Origin: Phytophthora sp. 'mugwort'
Lineage: Eukaryota > Oomycota > Peronosporomycetes > Peronosporales > Peronosporaceae
Direction: 5' to 3'
Length of the DNA: 64,000 bases
Assembly (NCBI GenBank): GCA_033558025.1
Contig: JAUCEF010000007.1
Coordinates: 3,348,001 to 3,412,000 of the forward strand
The translations under genes and the position numbers were made by a program. Below are positions 10,420 through 22,133 of this stretch, in pieces; positions within the stretch are counted from its first letter, which is position 1; each line of letters starts with the position of its first letter. The notes below the pieces were generated by a model. It had not been told where the DNA came from. It searched no databases and saw nothing but the letters and a program-made list of their open reading frames with translations.

Positions 10420-11533
10420 TGCTTGTATACTTATCTGAACTGTTATTGTCAATTCCGCTAAAATTTGCCAAAGCTGAGCTATTTCAATGCCTCGGCGAAA
10501 CCGCCGACGAATCGACCCCCGTCATTAATTGGTCAAAAGCCTCGCTACTTTTGAGTTATAGCCTATCACCGAGTTCAGTTTCAAGGCAACGTTGTTCGCT
10601 GCGGCACCCACAGTTGTTTCCTTTGGATTTCATTGTTGAGGCCCACAAGCTCTCGCTGGTGGAGTTCTCGCTTCTGTAGTTCTAGCTGCTGGAGTTGTTG
10701 TTGCTGAAGGGCTCGAGCGTCCGCATACGGCGACCTTCGGCCTCGGTTGCTTTGTGGTCTGAGTCGCATAGTCCCCGTGCCAGCACTTGCCTCCATGTTT
10801 CCTCCTGTGCACCACTCCATAGGAATCTGATTACACTGTCACAAAGCATACAGTCATCGAATTTGACAGGTCTGGCGATTCGCTGGAGATTAGGCTCGGG
10901 CGATTCAAACGGCCGGGGTCGGAAATCTTGAGAAGAACAGACAATATTGCTTGTATAACAGTTCGCAAATGAGACGAGTCGATATATTAAATTTTAGAGA
11001 TGTGTCTTCTCCAATGGCCGCTCGCAAAAACGACAGATGTTTCCTAATCTGATCAATTACGAACCGGAACTTTATGGATTGTCCGCGGAGCCCATTCCCG
11101 CAATCGAAGTGCGCTACAATAACGCATTTTGCGGCTGGAACCACGCAATTCTGGTCCCAGAAATGGGCTCAAAATCGGTTTTTGCACCCAATAGCAAGTT
11201 GGCTTCGCATCAAATAGAGTAGGTTTTTGTAGAGGTTCCTGAACAATGATGTATTTTCTTTGGTGGCCGGTACAATAACTATGGAAGCCGCGATCTCCAT
11301 AATTACATATTCGTAATGTGGAATTAAAAACAATATATATTTGAATATGTTTTATTGAACGGGTATTCCCAGTCAAGGAAATTGTCTATATGAATATAAA
11401 TATTTTCATTTTAAGTTACTATTATCCTCAAAAATCATTTATTGTAACCACGCAGACTTCTAATTACCGAAACAATTATTTATTCAACACAACCGTTATT
11501 AGCAATTGATTGTATAAGTACTCCGAAAATTCA
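10420..11533. other. intergenic between transposon and TELO2
   Basis: No gene is recognised. It contains the right arm of an inverted repeat near 10955-11004. The minus-strand frame at 10581-10820 is Gln/Leu-rich (a run like QQQQLQQLELQ) without a known domain. The last 200 bp before 11534 are AT-rich and should hold the TELO2 promoter. Confidence 0.4.
10955..11004 (-). repeat. inverted repeat, right arm
   Basis: Reverse complement of 10369-10419. The arms enclose about 535 bp. No clear target duplication was found outside the arms. Confidence 0.6.
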
Positions 11534-14457
11534 ATGACAACCGAGCGGAACGCGGACGTGCAGCGGCTGCGCGCGTTCATCGATGCCAGGAAGCGCAGCA
11601 TCGAGGCTGCGGAAAAGCGCTACGACATTCCGGCTGCAGTTAACGAGCTGCGCGAACTGGCCGCTCCTTTGCACAGTCCCGAGCGTTTTTCGTCGTTGTG
11701 GAAGGTAATAACTGTCTGATTCTTGGCGCTCTTGCTGGCAACGGGTGGGTTTAACCCACTAATATCAAACACCATTGCAGAGTTTGTATCTGGAGGTTTT
11801 CTACCGCAATGTTGCAGCTTTCCTGCTGGGCTTTGTAGCCATCCACCTAGAGATCTGCTTTTCGGAGCAAGACCGAGAGCAGGCGTTCGACGTCTTCTTC
11901 GCTCGTGCAGTTGTTCCATCCAGCAGAGCAATTGGTGCATTGGTGTCGACGCTTTCCGCCACTAAGACCAGGGCACATGAAACGGACAAAACGGCGGAAG
12001 AGGATACAGAGGCTTCTATCACCCAATGCGTCCGACTGCTGGAGATTGCTGTCAGTATGGATGGAGTGCAGGACGTCGTTGCCGAAATGCTGATGCAAGA
12101 ACAGGTGTGTGCATTGCTCGTAGCTGATACATGAGAGCTGGTTGAGTTACTACTGCGTGCTAATATGGATACTTTGCTGCAGCAATTGATGTCGAGTGGC
12201 GGACAGAGTTGGATCGGCCTTCAGGTGCTCATTTCACAACTCTCATCGCTACCAGGTATTTTCTTACCGCAATATTCAGATCAACGCCAATACTACTAAA
12301 GAGGGTGTGATTGCTGAAGTTGTGTTGTTGTTATTGGGTTGGACGACTGCAGATATTGTATACAATCGACGCCAGCGAGACACCCCGGCACCATTTCGCC
12401 CTAGGCGATATTTCCCGATGCTTTGCGATGGATTATTTCACGGTCTACTGGAACTAGAGACCCCAATAAAGCAGTCACGTACCTTCCGGATGTTCGCTGA
12501 CAAGCTCACGCGCATCGGGCAAGCGCAAGTACTTGTACAGGGCTGGTTGCGGTCGATCAGCACCACTACAACCGCGAAGATGAACCACACACTATTTCTG
12601 AGTCTTCCGGAGTCATGCCATGAGCAGATTCTGCTCCAGCTTGCGAGCGAACGTACACCCTCTTCTTTGAATGCACAACAAGCGCTGGGTCTACCCAAGT
12701 ACAGGCTTTTATCTCAGCTTCCACCTGAATTATGTGCCAACAAGCACTTCCAGTATGTTGTTGCCCACAAGTTGCTGCTTCGAAAGCCGATCGATGACCT
12801 GTTCTTCTGGCGAGTGCTTGCTGACGCAATGATGCAATGTGTCGGTGATTCTTGTGAACGTCCGTTAACAGCCATATTTGATGTGATACTGACGCGCTGG
12901 AGCCAACGCGACTTCGCAGTCAACGCCGAGTACACGGTGAACGCTTCTGTGTGCTTTTTCCTCCGCTACAGTTTGCAGGAGCTATCGAAAGATGGTCGAG
13001 AGGCAGCATTTATACAGCAAGACTGGATTACAAAGCTGTGCAAAGGAGTTCAAGATCACATGAGCCACTCACTTGGGCGTGTACGAGCGTTAGGTATGCG
13101 TGTAGGGGAGAGCTTATCGCACGTTATCGCTATTGAGAAGCCACTTGACTTTGGTCTTGAGGACGAAGATCCCTTAGAGATCTTTGGATGCCCCGTATTG
13201 CCCAAAGAGATCGAGAAGGGGATTGCAGACCTGGATTTGAATGCGAGTTCCTCTCAAGTGGAATTTCACAAGACCTTATCTACCCGAGAAGCAAGCGATG
13301 ACAAGAAGAATAGAAACCGACGGAAGCGTTCGAAACAGCACTCGACCAAACCATTCTCAATTGATCCGGACGAGTTGGTGCCTAGTGATGACGATGGAGA
13401 AGAGGTCTCAGATAGTGATGCTGAGTCCGAATCCAGCTTTGACGAAGCCAGTTCTGATTCCGACATGAGTTTGGAACCGTACGACCTGGAGGATGACGAA
13501 GAAGACTTGATGGCCAAACGACCATTGTATCTGAAAGACCTGGTTTCTGGTCTTTTGTCGGATGATGATCGCGAAAAAACAGAAGCTGCTCTGAACGAGG
13601 CTGAAGCCTTGCTCCGTCGTCAGCCACGGGACTTAAAGGACAAAGCCCAAGAAGTTGTAAGAGCACTGCTGCGACTCGAAGACAAGTACAACACGCCGCA
13701 GTTCGTCAAGCTGCGTTCACAAGCTCTCGCTACGGCATGCGCCCTGGCACCGACTCAAACTGTGCCATACTTGTCGAACCAGGCGTTGGAGCGTGAGCAG
13801 TTGCTGCAGTCCCGCATTGATGTGCTACAGGCAATGAACTCGGCTGCTCAGGAATTATCCGAGAGAGGTGGCGGCGACCAGCACCCAGGAGCTCCCAAGA
13901 CGTTGCTTCATGAGCAGGTTGAAAGGGACTTAAAGACGCGCACAATGCAAAGCCTGAAAACGCGTCGCTGGGGCTATCGACGTGATCCACTCGCTGCTCC
14001 CAAGAGGAATGCTTTTGCACCCTACGCATTGGAATTCTTTTCGCCGCTGCTGTTCGGGTACGTTGAGTATGTGCGGAAACACTCGGATAGTCCAGGGAAA
14101 CCCCACAGTGAAGTGGAGCAGACGTTCCTGGCGCACTTGCTGCACGCTCTCGCGAGTTTCGTCGAGTGCGCGGGCCATGCACCGCAGACGATGGCGATGG
14201 CCAAGTGCTTGATGGAGTTCGCGTGGAGCCAGCGCTCCAGCACCAACGCCGAGGTGCGTCGCCAAGTGTTATTCAGTCTGAGTCGCGTACTGCTCGTGGT
14301 GCCGCCAGCTCTTCTGCGACAGGAGGTGGGAGACGCTCTTGTTGGGGTCGCGCCGTGGCTGCATCAGGTACAGAACCACGACCCGGACGCTGGATGTCGC
14401 GAGGCGGCGCGGCTACTGAGCTCGTTCGCGTCGGTGCCGACGGCCTCGCTCTCGTAA
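11534..14457 (+). CDS. TELO2: telomere length regulation protein TEL2/TELO2 homolog
   Basis: TEL2 is the HEAT-repeat scaffold of the TTT complex, which supports maturation of PIKK kinases (ATM, ATR, TOR) with HSP90. Exon 1 is 11534-11704, exon 2 is 11781-12104 and exon 3 starts at 12183; all joins keep the frame. The third exon then runs into a stop unless a 55-nt GT-AG intron (12225-12279) is removed, after which a long open frame reaches TAA at 14457. The protein is about 900 residues. The family mark is RPLYLKDLVSGLL followed by a helical C-terminal block including FFSPLLFGYVEYVRK. An acidic Ser/Asp-rich linker precedes it, as in other TEL2 proteins. An AATAAA-like signal (14466) lies just downstream. 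The assignment rests on the C-terminal domain; the N-terminal half is weakly conserved. Confidence 0.8.
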
Positions 14458-14825
14458 TATAGTCGAATAAAAGGATCTATTTGTTCGACTGGCAGCACCG
14501 ACGTCCACAATGTAGCTACGCTGCGGCTTCGCGGGTTTATCTTGCTTTTTGTAGGGGAAATAGGTGTGTACCACATTGCAAACAAATCGTCCTTCGCGCC
14601 CCCTTCTTTTCCGTCATATCAAGTTACCCAGAAGCACAAGTTCCAGCACCAGCACGAGGCTGGCGGCTACCCTAAACAAAGCTAGCGAAATATCGGGCGC
14701 GCGAGCCCATCGGCCCCATCAGCGCCATCATCCCCCACAGCGTGCGAGTCTCTCTGCAGCCAGAGGCCTTCTGCCTCGTACCACGAACGCCCTCACGGCC
14801 AGGCAGACCCGAAGAGACGCAAGAG
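14458..14825. other. intergenic, 5' region of MYB gene
   Basis: It holds the TELO2 3' end and the promoter and leader of the MYB gene. I see no CCAAT box or other defined motif that I would insist on. Confidence 0.4.
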
Positions 14826-17800
14826 ATGGCGACCGTCGAAGGCTCGCCTGTAAGCTCCGCCAAGCTGACGGAGCTGGGCAAGGCGCTGGATCAGACGTCC
14901 ATCTCCAACACTGGCGGCGTCGTTTCACCAGCCGCCACGCACGAGGCGCCGAGCGACGAGGTGGACATGGAAGACACCGCCGACATGTCGTGCGCCCAGG
15001 TGCCCAAGCTGCCGACCAAGAGCCCCAAGAAGCGTGGACGCACCGATAGCATGAAGAAAATGCTGCCGGCGCCAGCGTCGCAGCGCCACAAGCAGGTGAC
15101 GAACTCTCCCCAGTCCTCGGTGCAGGGAAGCAGCACGGAGGAGGACTCGGCGGCGTCGCCCTCGCTCGGCCCGTCGCTAGGGACCCCGCCGTCGCAGCAG
15201 CGGCCACAGACGCAACCTGCCAAGCTGATGGTGAAGGATCGGAGGGGCAGCGGCATGGGCGTCCCACGTGCACATTTAATCCTTAACGCAGTGAAGCAAG
15301 CGCCGCCAGCGAAGGAGAAGTCGAATCCGAGACGGTGGTCGAAACATGAGGACGAGTCGTTGAGGTTAGCAGTCGAAAGGAGTGGGGAGCGCAACTGGAA
15401 GGCCATTGCCGATCAGGTGCCTGGACGAAATCACACGCAGTGTCTACAGCGATGGACAAAAGTGCTAAAGCCTGGCTTGATCAAGGTAAACAGACTTGCG
15501 GATGGATTTTTGCTCGACTATCCACTTGGGCCAGTTTTCACGCATGGTTTGTGTATGTGTGTGAGAAAACAGGGCCATTGGACACCTGAGGAAGACGCAA
15601 AACTGCGGGATTTGGTGGCGGAAGGCAAAAAGAACTGGGGACAAGTAGCCTCTCTCATTCCTGGCCGAACGTGCGTATTTTTTTTGATAGAATGGCTCGA
15701 AAATTCTGCGCGGCGAGTGCTAATCATTAATTTGATAACCTAGGTCGAAGCAATGCAGGGAGCGGTGGTGTAATCACCTAGACCCCAACATTAATAAGGG
15801 GTGAGTCTACAAACTATAACGATATATGCGGGGACGGAAACAATGTTAACTATCGCATTTATTTCGGACAGATCTTACACAGAGGACGAAGACAAGATTA
15901 TCGTTGAGATGCAAGCCAAACTAGGCAACCGCTGGTCCATTATCGCGCAACAGCTTAAGGTTTGATAGGATACTTTTAACTGCTGCAGGAATATGGTTCT
16001 CTAACTCGTAATGCGTGAACGTTTTGTTTTGTTCATCAGGGCCGAACCGAAGACGCTGTCAAAATTCGCTGGAAATCGCTTATGCGTGGACGGCGTGCTG
16101 CTTCCAAGGAAGAGAAATCAGCTACAGCTGCCGCCGCGTCGCCTTCAGCGGCTACTGTAAGCACAGCGGCGTCTTCTCCAGCAGATACTGAACGACCCAA
16201 AGCCAAACCTGCTAAAGCCAGCCCGACTCGACCAAAAAATCGTGCTTCAGCTACCGAAACAGAGCTGAACGGACCCGTGAAAACTGAACAGGACATGGTT
16301 TCGGAAAACAAACCTGTGATTGATGACCTTTCTTCAATGGAAGGTGCTTCGGTTGGGAACATGGCTACAATGGTATTTATGAAGAATACGCAGACCTTGG
16401 TTCCTACATCACAGACGGATATGGTAGCAGCAATGGGTGGACCCGGGAATATGGTGCAAAATGTGAATGATATGGTGGCTGCGTCGATTCACAACTTCCA
16501 GATGAGCCAGCACTTTCACCCAAACTCGGCGGCGCATGCCATGTACCCAGGTAATCCAAGCCAACTGATGTCCGCCATCGCGCCTGGCAACCAGCAACCG
16601 CCTGCGGTCTACGCGATGGCTGACGGAGGATTTAACGTGAACATTCAACCCCAACAAATGTCTTTACAACAACATCCTCAGCACATGCAGCATCACCAAG
16701 CACCACAATCGTACCAGTACTCACCAGGATACTCGATGCAGCAGCAAAGTATGGGCGTGATACCAAACTACGTGATGCCGACGAATTTCCCGCCATCGAA
16801 TCAAATACAGATGCAAATGCAGATGTCCATGCCTATGCCAGTAAGTTTAACGCTCAGACGATGAGCTAGTTTGTATGCTTCTAACACTTGAATACGTGTG
16901 ATATGCTCGCTAGGTACCATCTTCTATGCAACCGTCATTGTCGATGCCTCCACCACCTACATACTCATCTCAGGCAATGGCGATGGCAATGGCGAATGCA
17001 CAGTATCAGCAGCACCCGCAGCATCCACCTGCTATGCATCAAGGTTTCTGCGGCGCACCGCTTCACCCTCGCGTTATGTCTTTGGGTACGCCTTCCGGCA
17101 GATCTTCGCAGCCTATGATGATTCCTACAAGTAACGGGAATGCCGCACACAGCGGTAACAATTCTAATGGTGCTGGGGGCAATGGAGCGAGCGCGGCTAA
17201 TGCTGGTCTTCCTCCTTCTTCTGCTGCGGCAGCAAATGCTGGAGGGAAGGGACTGAACACACCACGGGAAGAATGGGGTTCTTCACAGACCCCGCGGTCT
17301 CAGATGATCATGACGGAAGGCCACGCGTCCGCATACGAGTTGTTCCACCAGCAGAGACTTCGACTGATGCTGCAGGAGCGCGACAAGCAGGGCATGACGC
17401 TATCCTCCGCACCATCTCCTGGTCAAGCGTTGCTCACAAAAGAACTGGAGGCCAACAAGGAGCGGCAAGCTCGGCAGGCGATCATGCAGAAGGGATGGAA
17501 AAGTGCCGTCGAATCGATGGTGTCTTTCAACAGCGTCAGCGTATGGACCTGTGATTCTCCATGAAACACTTGAACGAGTCTTATTCTAATGTTGTTTGGC
17601 GTGTTTTGACCCGTGAAGGACCTATCTACTCTGGACGATCAGCAACGGTTTGATGGACTGTTGGAGAAGGTATCATTGTCCGCTCTTGACCCAACAGACG
17701 ACGAGTTGCTTGACCAGACAGTCGACATTATATCGGGCGGTACGCGTTCCCTTTGTTGTGATAAACGAACGATGACAATGGAGATACTGACTGATATTAT

Positions 17801-17834
17801 TTGTATGGGGACAGATGACACCGTGGATCTATGA
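14826..17834 (+). CDS. three-repeat MYB transcription factor (3R-MYB)
   Basis: Eight exons join in frame: 14826-15485, 15573-15670, 15744-15800, 15872-15959, 16040-16840, 16914-17540, 17619-17739 and 17815-17834, giving about 823 residues. Three consecutive MYB repeats start near residue 160. R1 begins PRRWSKHEDESLRLAVERSG, R2 GHWTPEEDAKLRDLVAEGKK, R3 SYTEDEDKIIVEMQAKLGNR; each keeps its three spaced Trp or substitute, and R2 is completed across an intron (PGRT/SKQCRERW). Three repeats in this order mark c-MYB/3R-MYB-type nuclear regulators, which in plants and animals act on cell-cycle genes. The C-terminal half is rich in Met, Gln, Pro and Asn, typical of an activation region. The start at 14826 was chosen because the upstream in-frame ATG (14742) lies in low-complexity leader-like sequence. 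The last exon codes only six residues. Confidence 0.9.
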
Positions 17835-18115
17835 GAATACAAGACACTCGTCGATTTGTGCATGGAACGACGATGCATCCATGCGCTCTGATCGCCTTTT
17901 TATTTGTACATGGCACCGTGTAAGTTAAAGTTATTGAAATTGATTCGACAGCGGGAATACTGCATGCAGAACTCAAGCATTCAAACAGCCTCTTCCTTAC
18001 CTTCTTCGCCCATGCAAGTATTTGTAGACAGCAGTATCCAAGCTGTCTTGTATCGTTTAGTAGATTAAACACAGCTCAACATCATTCTCCAACGTCAAAG
18101 TGTCAAATGAGGTCT

Positions 18116-19502
18116 CTATTCGTCTTCAGCATGTTCGTCATCGTCATCATCGTCATACTCTTCATCATCATCATCGCCAAACTGCACATCTATAGGCAAC
18201 GCAGCCACGGTGTAGAGCACCAGAGCCACAATGGCACCGATGATAACATTACGAGGACCTTTTTCAAAAGCTTTGTCTGGTTCCTCGCCTGCAGTAAAAT
18301 TCTTCTCACTTTCCTTCTCATCCTTCATCTTGGCAACCTCTGAAGCCAACTCACGGCGACTCCAGTCCAAACTGCGATAAGGCTTGAGGAAAGCCACCTG
18401 CAATGGCGGCGATACTTTCTTCATGAATGCGCTGTCTAGTGAGGTGGTGCTGAAGTAATTGGGCTGATTCTCCGAGTACACAGCTTCCTCACTGAGACTC
18501 ACGGGCTGCTCGCCAGAGGCACCGAAATACGCGTCGCGGATGCGCTCCGCCAGCGTAATGAGGAGTGGCGCATGCTGATGCACAGTGGCCGCCAGCTGCG
18601 CATTGCCCATTGCATCAACAATGTGACCGAACACTGAAACGTCCAGAGCACTCGGCTGTTTTCCAAAGAAGTAGGACGTGCCAGCACTCTCAAGCTTCGT
18701 GTTGAGTGCCGTGTAGCAGTCACGAGCAAGCACGTAAGCCTGCTCCTTGGTCAAGATGCCGTACATACGCAGCTTCTCCATCGTGTCCAGGTGCATCTTC
18801 TTGGGCAAAAAGAGATTCAACGGGAACGGGATGTTGCGCTTCATATGCGGGCGTGTAACCTCACGGTACGTGGCTGAATCCACCCAGCGGCAATACAACA
18901 TCACACGCTGCAGCTTCTCCGACAGCATCGATCGGTACGTGTACGACTCGCTACGCTGCGCATCGCTCAAGAATTCGTCAATGTCCTTGTGAAACTGTAG
19001 CAACCAACCAGCAATTCCTAAGACTTTAGTATAAAGCATTAACTATAACCCAAGAAAGCGTCCAACTATTTTACCGTTTGGAGGTGCATGATGATCTCCT
19101 CCTTGGGCAGCAAGAAGTTGCCGTCGCTTAACTGTGGCAGTTCACCTGTCAACACATATCAGTCAATTACACTACTCAATAATAACTGTGTCACTCCTTA
19201 TCATTGCAGCCCGCACCGGTGGCCTCGTACGCCGGATACTTCGAGTTGTGCACGTGCAGCCGGATGCCAGCCACGCGAAGATAGGCTTGTACGTCCCAGG
19301 CCGGCAGAAACTGGTGCAGTACGAGCGTCGAGCCCAGCTCATTGGAAGTCTTGGGCGTGCTCTCCAGCTCCGTGGCCCCCACCAGGTCGTCGTGCAGGCG
19401 GTCGGCGTCCGGCCCCAGCGGATGAAAGCGGTCCTCCGGGAACATTGGTCGATGCTTGTGTCCACACGCTAGCAGCGTCTCCGCTAAAAATGTGTTCCTC
19501 AT
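18116..19502 (-). CDS. metaxin/Tom37-like outer mitochondrial membrane protein
   Basis: Metaxins are glutathione-transferase-fold subunits of the mitochondrial sorting and assembly machinery (SAM) that inserts beta-barrel proteins. Three exons join in frame: 19217-19502, 19075-19145 and 18116-18994, giving 411 residues. The N-terminal thioredoxin-like part reads LVLHQFLPAWDVQAYLRVAG, the metaxin signature, then GELPQLSDGNFLLPKEE. The C-terminal GST-like part has SALDVSVFGHIVDAM. A hydrophobic segment (VIIGAIVALVLYTVAALPI) near residue 375 is followed by an acidic tail of mostly Asp and Glu, consistent with tail anchoring in the outer membrane. Translation could instead begin at the Met near 19445. 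It is convergent with MYB and divergent from UTP6, with 133 bp between starts. Confidence 0.85.
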
Positions 19503-19635
19503 ATTCGGTACATCTACATCCGCTTAAGTCCGATTCACTCCACGCCCAACCAATTATGGCCATTCCTCATTTGATCGAAGACCAGGAAGCTGCTTTTGCG
19601 ATAGTATTAGAGACTGAGTGAATCAAGCGACGACC
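19503..19635. promoter_or_regulatory. shared promoter, metaxin (-) and UTP6 (+)
   Basis: Only 133 bp separate the two start codons, so regulatory sites must be shared. A CCAAT pentamer occurs at 19550-19554 with a pyrimidine-rich CATTCCTCATT stretch just after it. The function is inferred. Confidence 0.5.
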
Positions 19636-21660
19636 ATGGCGGACACAGTGCAGATCACGATGGAGAAGATGGTCCCCGAGCTGGAGGATCTACAGGCGCG
19701 CAAGCTCTTTTCAGAGGGCGAGATCCGCCAGATCGTGGACAGACGCCGCGGCTTCGAGTACTCACTGAAGCGCGTACCCCTCCGCAAGATCGACGCCATG
19801 CGGTACATCGAGTACGAGCTCAAGCTGGATGCACTGCGGGCGGCGCGCAAGGAGCGTCTGGGTCTCGTCAAGGTTACGCTGAGCGACACGGCAGGTACTA
19901 AGCGTGTGCACAATATCTTTGACCGTGTGCTGTTCAAGCACCGCGGCAGCATCGAGCTCTGGCTACAGTACGTGGCGTTCTGCAAGCGGGAGGGCAGCAG
20001 TCGTGTACTGTCCGCAGTTTTCTCTAGAGCGCTGCAATCGCACCCGCGCAGCGCCGAGCTCTGGATCGAAGCGGCGTCCTACGAGTTCGGCGTCAACCTC
20101 AATATGGACTCGGCACGTGTGCTTATGCAGCGCGCCATTCGCCTTAACACGCACAACCAGAAGCTCTGGCTCGAGTATTTCCGTCTGGAACTGCTGTATG
20201 CGCAGAAGCTGACGATGCGTCGTCAGGTACTGCGTCTGGACGAAGAGGTGGAGAAGATTATGGATAATGACGGCTCCACCGTGCTGATTGATGAGCTTCC
20301 GGAAGAAAAAGACACTACAGAGGAGGAGGTTTCGGAGGAGATGGTAGCCAAGATGAATGCTAGGAAACTCGTGTTACAGGGAGCAATTGCCAAGATTGTG
20401 TACACGAATGCGGTGGCGACGATTCCGGATGATGTGGCATTCCGACTCGCGTTTGTGGAGATTCGTGATCTTTTCGGCTCGCTCACGGCTGCAGAGCTGT
20501 CGGATTTTATCTTGCAGGACTGCCTGGAGAAATTTCCCAAGAGCGAGGAAGTGCACGCTGCGAAGGCGCTGCGTCCCTTCGTGGCAGTTGAAGACAGCGC
20601 CACCTCACGGTTGGGCGAGTCGTCGGAGGTAGATGGTGCAGATGTTTCCGAGAGTGAGCGTCAGGCCGAGCTGCTCGTTGTGCACAACTTTGAGACCAGC
20701 GTCGCGCAGCTGGACACTGTCTCTATGAAGGAGCTCTTTGCGGAGTGGATGGTGACTCGCCTGGCTTCTTTCAGTCAGACAGCGTTTTTGCTTGAGTATG
20801 CGCGGGCGAAACTCAAAGAGTTTGCTTTTTCTGAGTCGAGCACTTCATCTCCGTCACTCGCTATCAAATATGTTGATTTGATCCACCGCATGGACGGTAC
20901 GGACGATGCACTTCTGGTCGTGCGCAAGGTCTGCGACGAGTGTTTGCCACAGTCGTCGGAGATTTGGCTGCTGCAGTCCCAACTGGTGCTTCACTCGGAC
21001 CACGAAGACGAGAACACAAGCCGATCGCCCTCTGCAAAGCGTCGCCGCACCTCACGTGGCTCGCATTCGAAAGCCACGCACTCGAGCAGCAACCCGTTGG
21101 TTGCTGCTGTGTCGGTATTGAACTCAGCCTTGACGAAAATTGCTACAGAAGATTACGACGCGCACTTTGCTATTCACAACCGCCTCCTTCAGCTACTTCT
21201 TAGCAACGCCGAGTCCCCAACCGTTATCGAGAAGGCATTCAAGAACGCTCTCAGATCTCAGAAGCGTGGTTCTGCAAACTGGAGCGCTCTGCGCCAGCAG
21301 TACGTGGCTTGGGCTGCCAGCGCTACTTCTCAGCGCTCATTGGAACAGGTTCGTGCGTTGTATATCAAGTTCATCGTGGACGAGCAGCTTCTGCCTTCTC
21401 CTGAGACGTACTCGTTCCTGTTACTATGTGTGGACGTCGAGACTTCCGCGACGTCAGTAAACGTGGCGCAGATGCGCAAGCTGTTCGAGAAGCTCGTGGA
21501 GCTATTTGGCTCGACGCACGAGGAGATCTGGGTACAGTACGTGCGCTGCCTGTCTGAGCGTCTGGCTTTGTTTGCCGATGCCACGCGAGTGCAGCAGCGC
21601 GCTCTGCGTGTGTGGAAGGAGTCTCCGGCGCTCATGCAGTTCGCCTTTACGGGCATGTAG
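19636..21660 (+). CDS. UTP6: U3 snoRNA-associated protein UTP6
   Basis: UTP6 is a half-a-TPR (HAT) repeat protein of the UTP-B module of the small-subunit processome, needed for 18S rRNA processing in the nucleolus. The single exon codes 674 residues from the ATG at 19636, preferred over the upstream frame opening because it matches the family start. The N-terminus is diagnostic (VPELEDLQARKLFSEGEI, FEYSLKRVPLRKIDAMRYIE). HAT repeats follow, for example SIELWLQYVAFCKREG, SAELWIEAASYEFG and NQKLWLEYFRLELLY, and again near the end (EEIWVQYVRCLSE). A basic, Ser-rich insertion (KRRRTSRGSHSKATHSSS) near residue 480 could be a nuclear localisation signal. The length fits UTP6 of other eukaryotes (about 600-670). 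It is convergent with RPB12. Confidence 0.93.
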   Translation: MADTVQITMEKMVPELEDLQARKLFSEGEIRQIVDRRRGFEYSLKRVPLRKIDAMRYIEYELKLDALRAARKERLGLVKVTLSDTAGTKRVHNIFDRVLFKHRGSIELWLQYVAFCKREGSSRVLSAVFSRALQSHPRSAELWIEAASYEFGVNLNMDSARVLMQRAIRLNTHNQKLWLEYFRLELLYAQKLTMRRQVLRLDEEVEKIMDNDGSTVLIDELPEEKDTTEEEVSEEMVAKMNARKLVLQGAIAKIVYTNAVATIPDDVAFRLAFVEIRDLFGSLTAAELSDFILQDCLEKFPKSEEVHAAKALRPFVAVEDSATSRLGESSEVDGADVSESERQAELLVVHNFETSVAQLDTVSMKELFAEWMVTRLASFSQTAFLLEYARAKLKEFAFSESSTSSPSLAIKYVDLIHRMDGTDDALLVVRKVCDECLPQSSEIWLLQSQLVLHSDHEDENTSRSPSAKRRRTSRGSHSKATHSSSNPLVAAVSVLNSALTKIATEDYDAHFAIHNRLLQLLLSNAESPTVIEKAFKNALRSQKRGSANWSALRQQYVAWAASATSQRSLEQVRALYIKFIVDEQLLPSPETYSFLLLCVDVETSATSVNVAQMRKLFEKLVELFGSTHEEIWVQYVRCLSERLALFADATRVQQRALRVWKESPALMQFAFTGM

Positions 21661-21923
21661 AACCCCACCAGTGGTTTGAGATTAGATAGATTTGTACGCA
21701 GCAGCAGTAGAGCGTCAGAGGGTGATGACCAATAGACATGTTGCATTTGTATACCAGGTCACTCACCGTCTACCGTAGACCTGACAAAGACACCACGTTC
21801 TGTGGTCCAACATATTTATTAATGAAAGCCATGCATCTAACACCACGCGCACTTGACGCCATCCTGCTGCTGTAACTGGCGCTGAGGCTGCTGCATTCTC
21901 TCGCTGGGCTGTCATGTGCGTGT

Positions 21924-22133
21924 TTACCGGGCCTCGAACTGGATGAGGCGCTTGGTGCGCGCCTTGTACATGATGCGGTAGCCACACGCGCGGCAGCGAA
22001 TAGGGTCGCGTGCCGACAGGTAGTTGACGATACCGCAGTCGCCGCAGATGTACTTGATCTCCGGGTCCTTAATCATGGCTGCGCTGGCGCTGGTGCCGGC
22101 CGCGCCGGCCGCAGGGGTAGCTCCGCCGTCCAT
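21924..22133 (-). CDS. RPB12: RNA polymerase I/II/III subunit RPB12 (ABC10-alpha)
   Basis: This small zinc protein is shared by all three nuclear RNA polymerases and helps hold the RPB2/RPB3 region. The frame gives 69 residues from the ATG at 22133; longer starts would add unrelated leader sequence. The core reads [20 protein letters not shown] followed by [20 protein letters not shown], with four zinc ligands in a C-x2-C plus C-x2-C arrangement, and ends FEAR. The first 19 residues are an Ala/Gly-rich extension. It shares a 237-bp intergenic region with the divergent NMD3 gene. Confidence 0.96.
   Translation of the reverse strand: MDGGATPAAGAAGTSASAAMIKDPEIKYICGDCGIVNYLSARDPIRCRACGYRIMYKARTKRLIQFEAR

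Noticed and set aside
14728..15273. 181-codon minus-strand frame rich in Arg, Ser and Ala
   Set aside because: Antisense shadow of the GC-rich first exon of the MYB gene.
18107..18343. 78-codon plus-strand hydrophobic frame
   Set aside because: Antisense of the acidic tail (GAT/GAC repeats) of the metaxin-like gene; Ile/Val codons arise mechanically.
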